Below, in pieces: positions 44,186-64,000 of a stretch of 64,000 bases of DNA. Numbering within the stretch: the first letter of the stretch is position 1; each line of letters starts with the position of its first letter. The notes under the pieces are model-generated. The model was not told where the DNA came from. It did no database searches and saw nothing but the letters and a program-made list of their open reading frames with translations. Source of the stretch: Streptomyces sp. NRRL B-1347 (lineage in GTDB: Bacteria; Actinomycetota; Actinomycetes; Streptomycetales; Streptomycetaceae); assembly GCF_000720325.1 (NCBI RefSeq), contig NZ_JOJM01000018.1:1-64000 (forward strand). Reading direction: 5' to 3'. The translations under genes and the position numbers were made by a program.

Positions 44186-47100
44186 GTACCTGTGGATCCG
44201 GGATATCCGGCGGAGCGGGTGGCGCTGATGCTGCGGGACGCGGCGCCCGCGGTGACGCTCGACGCCGAGCGGGTCGCCGACCTGCTTGCGGACGGTGCGC
44301 GGGAGGACCGGCCCACCGACGAGCACCGCGTGCGCCCGTTGCGTCTCGACGATCCGGCGTATGTGATCTACACGTCGGGTTCGACCGGTACGCCCAAGGG
44401 TGTGGTGGTGACCCATCGTGGTCTGGCGGGCTTCTCCGCTGCGGAGGCGGCGCATTATCAAGTGGCGGCGGGGGACCGGGTGTTGGCGTTCGCCACGCCG
44501 AGTTTCGATGCCTCGGTCCTGGAGTTGTGCATGTCCCTGCCGCAGGGCGCGGCCCTGGTCGTGCCCGCACCGGGGCCGCTGCTCGGCGCGGACCTCGCGG
44601 AGGTGCTCCGGGTGGAGCGCATTACCCACACCCTGCTGCCGCCTGCCGCGCTGTCCACGCTGCCGCCGGAGACCCCGGGCACCCTGCCCGACCTGAAGAC
44701 GCTGACGGTCGGCGCTGACGCCTGCGGTCCGGAACTGGTGGCCGCGTGGGCGCCGCACCACCGCCTGGTGAACTCCTACGGCCCCACCGAAGCCACCGTC
44801 GTCGCCACCTGGTCGGGGCCCCTGACCGCGGACGGTTCCGCCCCGCCCATCGGTCGGCGGCTGCCCGACACTGGCGTGTACGTCCTGGACGCCCGGCTGC
44901 GGCCGGTCCCGGACGGGGTGGCGGGGGAGCTGTGGCTGAGCGGCCCGACCCTGGCCCGCCCGGCGACCTGGCCCGCCGCGACGCCCACGGCGAACTGCAC
45001 TACCTGGGCCGCACCGACCGTGGCCGCGGCCGCCGCCCGCGTGTCGGAGCGCGACGGCCACCGCCGCCTCGTGGCGTACGCGGTGCCGCGCGGCAGCACC
45101 GCACCGGACCCCGTCGCGCTGCGCGACTTCCTCGCCCGCACCCTCCCCGACCACCTGGTCCCCGCGGTCGTCGTACCGCTGGAGCGCCTGCCGCTCGGCG
45201 CCACCGGCAAGCTCGACCGGAACGCGCTGCCCGACCCGGTGTGGCCGGCCGCTGCCGACGGGGACGGCGTCCCGCCGCGCACCGATACGGAGAAGGCGCT
45301 CGCCGCGATCTGGGCGGAGGTCCTCGGGGTGCCCGACGTGGGCGCGCAGGACAACTACTTCACGCTCGGCGGGGACTCCATCCTCGGCATCCAGATCGTC
45401 GCCGCGGCCCGCCGGGCCGGATTCGCCCTGACGCCACGGCATCTGTTCCGCCACCAGACGATCGCCGAGCTGGCGGCCGCGGCGGAGGACCTGCCCGCCG
45501 CCGGAACGGCGGCCGAACAGGGCGCCGTCGTCGGCGACGCACCACTCACACCGGTCCAGCGCTACCTGTTCGACACCCTCACCGGTGACCCGGCCCACCT
45601 CACGCAGGCCGTCGCCTACCAGCTGGCCGCCGACACCGACGAGACCGCGCTGCGCGCCGCCCTCGCCGCCGTCCACGACCACCACGACGCGCTGCGCCTG
45701 AGGTTCCCGAAGGACGCCGACGGGGTCCGCCGCCAGCACGGCACTCCGCCGGGCGCGGACGTGCACCTGGAGGTGCACGCGGCAGAGGGCGAGGGCCCGG
45801 ACGTTCCGGCCGGGCTCGTCGACCGCCTCTGCGCGGGCTTCGACCTGGAATCCGGGCCGCTCCTCAAGGCCGCGCTGTGCCGCACGGGTGACGGGCGGCG
45901 GCCGGTCCTGGTGCTCGCCGCACACCACCTCGTGGTGGACGCGGTGTCCTGGCACCTGATCCTGGAGGACCTCGACACCGCGTACGGGGCGCTGCGCGCC
46001 GGGAACACGCCCGACCTCGGGCCGAAGACGACCTCCTTCCAGGCGTGGGCCCGCCGTCTCGCCGCGCACACCGAGGCCGGAGGCTTCGACGCCGAACTCG
46101 ACCACTGGCGGAACGTGCCCGACGGCCACACCCTGCCGACCGACCTCACCGGGGCGAACACCGCCGCGAGCGAGGAGTCGGTGACGGTGGGCCTCGACAG
46201 CGAGGAGACCCGCCGGCTCCTCCAGGACGTGCCCGGCGTCTACCGGACCCGCGTCAACGACGTGCTGCTGTGCGCCCTCGGCCGCGTCCTGGCGCGCTGG
46301 ACGGGACGGGACCGGGTGGCCGTGACCCTTGAGGGCCACGGCCGGGAGGAGCTCTTCGACGACGTCGACCTCTCCCGCACCGTCGGCTGGTTCACCAGCG
46401 TGTTCCCCGTCGCGCTCGACGTACCGCGCGACGCGGACACCGCCACCGCGCTGAAGTCCGTCAAGGAGAGCCTGCGGGCCGTGCCCCACGGCGGCATCGG
46501 CCACGGCGCCCTGCGCCATCTGCACCCGACCGCGGGCGCGGGGCTGCCCGGGCTGCCGCAGATCTCCTTCAACTACCTGGGCCAGCAGGACCGGCACGCC
46601 TCCGGGAGCCTGCTGCACGCGCCCCACGGCGACCTGGCGGGCGGCATGGACACGGCCGCGGACCGCCCGCACCTCCTGGACGTCGTCGGGCGCGTGACGG
46701 ACAAGCGCCTGGAGTTCACCTGGTCGTACTCGCGCGACGTGCACCGGAGCGACACCGTCGCCCGGCTCGCCGCCGAGATGACCGACGAACTGCGGGCCGT
46801 CGCGCGGCACTGCGCCGAACCCGGCGCCGGGGGCCGCACCCCGTCGGACTTCCCGCTGGCCCCGCTGGACCAGGAAGGCGTCGACCGCCTGGTGGGCACC
46901 GGACACGACGTCGTGGACCTCTACCCGCTCACCCCGACCCAGGCCGGGATGCTCGTCCACGGCATGGACGAGCCCGCCGAGGGCCTGTACGTCGAGCAGA
47001 TCACGTTCGTCATGGACGGCGTGCCCGACGCCGGCGTGCTGGCCGCGGCCTGGCAGCACGTCGTGGACCGCACCCCCGTGCTGCGCACCGCCGTCGTCCT

Positions 47101-49711
47101 GGACGGGGCGCCCGTGCCGCTCCAGGCGGTGCGGCGCGCCGTCACCGTGCCCGTCACCGAACACGACTGGAGCGCCCTCGCGCCGGACGCGCGCGACACG
47201 GAGCTGGAGCGTCTGCTCGCCGAGGACAAGGCCCGCGGCATCGACCTGGACCGCGTGCCGCTGCTGCGCGTCGCCCTGATCCGGCTCACCCCGGACGAGG
47301 TGCGCGTGGTGTGGACCTTCCACCACGCACTGCTCGACGGCTGGAGCGTCTTCCACGTCCTCGGGGACGTCGTGGCCAGTCACGCCGCCCTCTCCCGAGG
47401 GGAGGAGCCGCGGCTGCCGGAACGCAGGCCGTTCGCGGACTACGCCGCCTGGCTCGCGGCCCGCGACACCGCGCGGGCCGAGGAGCACTGGACGGGCGCG
47501 CTCGCGGACCTGACCGCCCCGACCCCGCTGCCCTACGACCGCAGGCCGGCCCAGGGCGCGCCCGCCCGTTCCGGAAGCTGGCTGGCCGAGTACCTGGAGG
47601 AGACCGAGACGGACCGCCTCGCGGACTTCGCCCGGCGGCACCGGCTGACCCTCAACACCGTGGTGCAGGGCGCCTGGGCGCTGCTCCTCTCCCGCTGGAG
47701 CGGCGACCGGAACGTGTGCTTCGGTACGACCGTCTCCGGGCGGCCCGCGGACATGCCCGGCGCCGAGACCATCGCCGGCCTGTTCATCACCACGCTGCCC
47801 GCCCGGGTCACCGTGGACGGCGACGCCGCGTGCGCCGCGTGGCTGCGCGAGACGCAGGCCGCGCGCGCCGAGGACCGCCGCTTCGACCACGTACCGCTCA
47901 CCGACCTGCAGTCCGTCAGCGGACTGCCCGCCGGAACACCGCTGTTCGACAGCCTGCTGGTCTTCGAGAACTATCCGGTCGGCGACGACACGGCGGGCGC
48001 GCACGGCGTCCAGGTGCGCGACCTCGACGCCCACGAGTCCACCAACTACCCGCTGACCGTGGTGATCCTGCCGGGCAGCCGGATGGGCGTCGTCCTCGGC
48101 TACGACCCCCGCTACTTCGACGAGTCCACCGCGCGCTCCCTCTCCGCCCAGCTGGTCCACACCCTGCGCGCCCTCGTGGCCGCACCGGACGGTACGCCCC
48201 TGGACGCCGTGGACGCCCTGCCGCCGGAGCTGCGCGAGCGGCTGCTGCGGGGGCCCGCGCGTCCCGCGGAGGCCCCGGTCGCGCCTGAGGTGCTGCCCGC
48301 GCTGGTCGAAGCGGCAGTGGATCGCACGCCGGGGTCGACGGCGTTGGTCGCGCCCGGTCTGACGCTGTCCTTCGCGGAAGTGGAGGCGCGTGCGAACCGG
48401 TTGGCGCATCAGCTGATCACGCGGGGCGTGGGCCCGGGTGATCTGGTGGCCCTGGTGCTGCCGCGCTCGGCCGAGATGGTCCTGGCCCAGCTCGGTGTGA
48501 CGAAGGCGGGTGCGGCGTACCTTCTCCGCTGCGGAGGCGGTGCACTATCAAGTAGCGGTGGGGGACCGGGTGTTGGCGTTCGCCACGCCGAGTTTCGACG
48601 CCTCGGTCCTGGAGCTGTGCATGTCCCTGCCGCAGGGCGCGGCCCTGGTCGTGCCCACGCCGGGGCCGCTGCTCGGCGGCGAACTGGCCGAGGTCCTGCG
48701 TACCGCACGCATCACGCACACCCTGCTGCCCCCGGCCGCGCTCGCCACCCTGCCGCCGGACACCCCCGGCACCCTGCCCGACCTGAAGACCCTCACAGTC
48801 GGCGCCGACGCGTGCAGCGCCGAACTGGTGGCCCGCTGGGCGCCGCACCACCGCCTGGTCAACTCCTACGGCCCCACCGAAGCGACGGTGGTGGCCACCT
48901 GGTCGGGGCCCCTGACAGCGGACGGCGGCGCCCCGCCCATCGGCCGCCGACTGCCCGACACTGGCGTGTACGTCCTGGACGCCCGGCTGCGGCCGGTCCC
49001 GGACGGGGTGGCGGGGGAGCTGTGGCTGAGCGGCCCGACCCTGGCCCGCCCGGGCCTCACCGCCTCGCGGTTCACGGCCGACCCGTTCGGCCCGCCCGGC
49101 TCGCGCATGTACCGCACCGGCGACCTGGCCCGCCGCGACGCCCACGGCGAACTGCACTACCTGGGCCGCACCGACTGCTCGACGCCGTGGTCACGGTGCG
49201 CGAGGACGAGCCGGGGCTGCCGCGCCTGGTCGCCCACCTGCTCGCCGCACCCGACGCCGAGCGGCCCGCCGCGGCGGAGCTGCGGGCGCTCGCCGCCCGC
49301 ACCCTGCCGGGGCCCATGGTCCCCTCGGCGTACGTCGTCCTCGACCGCTTCCCGCTCACCGAGAACGGCAAGACGGACCGGGCCGCGCTGCCCGCGCCGC
49401 CACCGGACCAGGAGGAGACGTCCGGCCACGTCGCCCCGCGCACCCCCACCGAGGAGGCCGTCGCCTTCCTGTGGGAGGAGGTCCTGCAGACGGTGGTGGG
49501 CGTGGAGGACGACTACTTCTCCCTGGGCGGCGACTCCCTGCGCGCCCTGCTCATCGCCTCCCGGGCCAACGACGCGTTCGGCGTGACCCTCACGCCCCGC
49601 GACGTCCTGGTCCACCGCACGGTCGCCGCCCTGGCGGACCTGGTGGAGGAGCAGGTGCTCAGCGAACTCGAAGACGCCGCACGCGGCGACAGCGACCACG
49701 ACGAACGGTGA
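44093..49711 (+). CDS. Nonribosomal peptide synthetase, damaged modules 4-5 ((A)-T-E-C-(A)-T)
   Basis: A 1872-codon open frame. Its GTG start lies inside an A domain, so it is not a natural gene start. Domains by residue: A4 1-375, lacking its first 90 or so residues and the A7-A8 region; T4 Ser429; E4 from 484 ([10 protein letters not shown] at 611); C5 from 940 (HHALLDGWS at 1077), D-to-L type; A5 from 1400; T5 Ser1815 (LGGDSLRAL). Codons 1477-1696 (48521-49180) are out of frame: the real A5 sequence ([24 protein letters not shown]) is in the next frame. The same happens briefly at 44962-45018. In both A domains the [14 protein letters not shown] segment is absent. A4 and A5 show identical specificity residues (DALLTGSVV). 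The acidic C-terminal helix ([20 protein letters not shown]) looks like a docking element. It is probably part of one gene with the preceding NRPS frame. Confidence 0.85.
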   Translation: MGPGDLVALVLPRSAEMVLAQLGVTKAGAAYVPVDPGYPAERVALMLRDAAPAVTLDAERVADLLADGAREDRPTDEHRVRPLRLDDPAYVIYTSGSTGTPKGVVVTHRGLAGFSAAEAAHYQVAAGDRVLAFATPSFDASVLELCMSLPQGAALVVPAPGPLLGADLAEVLRVERITHTLLPPAALSTLPPETPGTLPDLKTLTVGADACGPELVAAWAPHHRLVNSYGPTEATVVATWSGPLTADGSAPPIGRRLPDTGVYVLDARLRPVPDGVAGELWLSGPTLARPATWPAATPTANCTTWAAPTVAAAAARVSERDGHRRLVAYAVPRGSTAPDPVALRDFLARTLPDHLVPAVVVPLERLPLGATGKLDRNALPDPVWPAAADGDGVPPRTDTEKALAAIWAEVLGVPDVGAQDNYFTLGGDSILGIQIVAAARRAGFALTPRHLFRHQTIAELAAAAEDLPAAGTAAEQGAVVGDAPLTPVQRYLFDTLTGDPAHLTQAVAYQLAADTDETALRAALAAVHDHHDALRLRFPKDADGVRRQHGTPPGADVHLEVHAAEGEGPDVPAGLVDRLCAGFDLESGPLLKAALCRTGDGRRPVLVLAAHHLVVDAVSWHLILEDLDTAYGALRAGNTPDLGPKTTSFQAWARRLAAHTEAGGFDAELDHWRNVPDGHTLPTDLTGANTAASEESVTVGLDSEETRRLLQDVPGVYRTRVNDVLLCALGRVLARWTGRDRVAVTLEGHGREELFDDVDLSRTVGWFTSVFPVALDVPRDADTATALKSVKESLRAVPHGGIGHGALRHLHPTAGAGLPGLPQISFNYLGQQDRHASGSLLHAPHGDLAGGMDTAADRPHLLDVVGRVTDKRLEFTWSYSRDVHRSDTVARLAAEMTDELRAVARHCAEPGAGGRTPSDFPLAPLDQEGVDRLVGTGHDVVDLYPLTPTQAGMLVHGMDEPAEGLYVEQITFVMDGVPDAGVLAAAWQHVVDRTPVLRTAVVLDGAPVPLQAVRRAVTVPVTEHDWSALAPDARDTELERLLAEDKARGIDLDRVPLLRVALIRLTPDEVRVVWTFHHALLDGWSVFHVLGDVVASHAALSRGEEPRLPERRPFADYAAWLAARDTARAEEHWTGALADLTAPTPLPYDRRPAQGAPARSGSWLAEYLEETETDRLADFARRHRLTLNTVVQGAWALLLSRWSGDRNVCFGTTVSGRPADMPGAETIAGLFITTLPARVTVDGDAACAAWLRETQAARAEDRRFDHVPLTDLQSVSGLPAGTPLFDSLLVFENYPVGDDTAGAHGVQVRDLDAHESTNYPLTVVILPGSRMGVVLGYDPRYFDESTARSLSAQLVHTLRALVAAPDGTPLDAVDALPPELRERLLRGPARPAEAPVAPEVLPALVEAAVDRTPGSTALVAPGLTLSFAEVEARANRLAHQLITRGVGPGDLVALVLPRSAEMVLAQLGVTKAGAAYLLRCGGGALSSSGGGPGVGVRHAEFRRLGPGAVHVPAAGRGPGRAHAGAAARRRTGRGPAYRTHHAHPAAPGRARHPAAGHPRHPARPEDPHSRRRRVQRRTGGPLGAAPPPGQLLRPHRSDGGGHLVGAPDSGRRRPAHRPPTARHWRVRPGRPAAAGPGRGGGGAVAERPDPGPPGPHRLAVHGRPVRPARLAHVPHRRPGPPRRPRRTALPGPHRLLDAVVTVREDEPGLPRLVAHLLAAPDAERPAAAELRALAARTLPGPMVPSAYVVLDRFPLTENGKTDRAALPAPPPDQEETSGHVAPRTPTEEAVAFLWEEVLQTVVGVEDDYFSLGGDSLRALLIASRANDAFGVTLTPRDVLVHRTVAALADLVEEQVLSELEDAARGDSDHDER
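48427..48520 (+). repeat. 94-bp exact repeat, copy 2 (inside A5)
   Basis: Identical to 44092-44185. Upstream the A domain is complete, but downstream the sequence jumps to the equivalent of position 44431, losing 245 bp relative to copy 1 and shifting the frame. Confidence 0.95.
48521..49180 (+). other. Out-of-frame segment of A5
   Basis: The A-domain core (from [20 protein letters not shown] to [10 protein letters not shown]) is encoded here in a frame shifted relative to the flanking NRPS frame, which reads Pro/Arg/Gly-rich nonsense without stops. Both ends coincide with junctions shared with module 4. Confidence 0.85.
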
Positions 49712-49724
49712 GGACTGCCAGACC

Positions 49725-64000
<14,276 letters not shown>

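Noticed and set aside
30721..44316. A continuous minus-strand open frame of about 13.6 kb opposite the first NRPS gene
   Set aside because: It is the antisense shadow of high-GC NRPS codons: Arg/Gly/Val-rich and low in complexity, with no domain, while the plus strand carries complete NRPS motifs.

Overview
The window is high-GC actinobacterial DNA. The strong third-position G/C bias, GTG starts, paired ECF sigma and anti-sigma genes, Asp23/AmaP genes, secreted proteins with long Ala-rich signal peptides, and a TTA-containing biosynthetic operon all point to a Streptomyces or a close relative. No tRNA, rRNA, CRISPR array, integrase or insertion sequence was recognised.

Positions 1-12,600 hold ordinary chromosomal genes: a RidA protein, a secreted alkaline phosphatase, a small antitoxin-like protein, two GNAT acetyltransferases, a secreted beta-lactamase-fold hydrolase, an NAD(P)-binding reductase divergent from an HxlR regulator, two uncharacterised proteins, a small secreted protein whose signal peptide is split by an apparent frameshift, a STAS-ANTAR protein divergent from a winged-helix regulator, and a trypsin-like protease. 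Several convergent pairs are separated by clear stem-loops.

Positions 12,700-17,600 hold a beta-carbonic anhydrase and a cell-envelope stress locus. An ECF sigma factor, a zinc-motif anti-sigma protein fused to an Asp23-like tail and an Asp23-like protein run leftward. An Asp23/Gls24 protein, a small membrane protein, a DUF6286-like protein and an AmaP-like anchor run rightward.

Positions 17,600-27,000 look like a light and oxidative-stress island. It has a photolyase and an SDR/DUF2867-like protein, then SigK, RskA, a molybdopterin oxidoreductase and a fasciclin lipoprotein, and then a LitR/CarH-type MerR-B12 photoreceptor divergent from a LitS-like ECF sigma factor. The spacer of that last pair carries two octamers with an 11-bp period.

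After a secreted protein and about 1.5 kb without a convincing gene, a rightward nonribosomal peptide cluster begins at about 29.1 kb and runs off the end. It contains a cytochrome P450, a stand-alone penicillin-binding-protein-type (SurE-like) serine hydrolase that probably releases and cyclises the peptide, and three large NRPS reading frames. The visible modules are A-T / C-A-T-E / C-A-T-E / C-A-T-E / C-A-T // C-A-T-E / C-A-T / C-A-T-E / C-A. C-domain types agree with the placement of the E domains: D-to-L type after each E, L-to-L type elsewhere. The peptide is therefore at least nine residues long with D residues at positions 2, 3, 4, 6 and 8. Specificity residues read by eye suggest Val at 3, Thr at 7 and a basic residue at 6. 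No terminal TE, MbtH or transporter is inside the window.

The adenylation domains of modules 4 and 5 are damaged in a way best explained by repeat-induced misassembly: a 94-bp exact repeat at 44092-44185 and 48427-48520 borders missing segments, compensating frameshifts and an artificial gene break at 44093/44106. The first two NRPS frames are probably one gene. Both the P450 and the serine hydrolase carry a TTA codon, which suggests bldA control.
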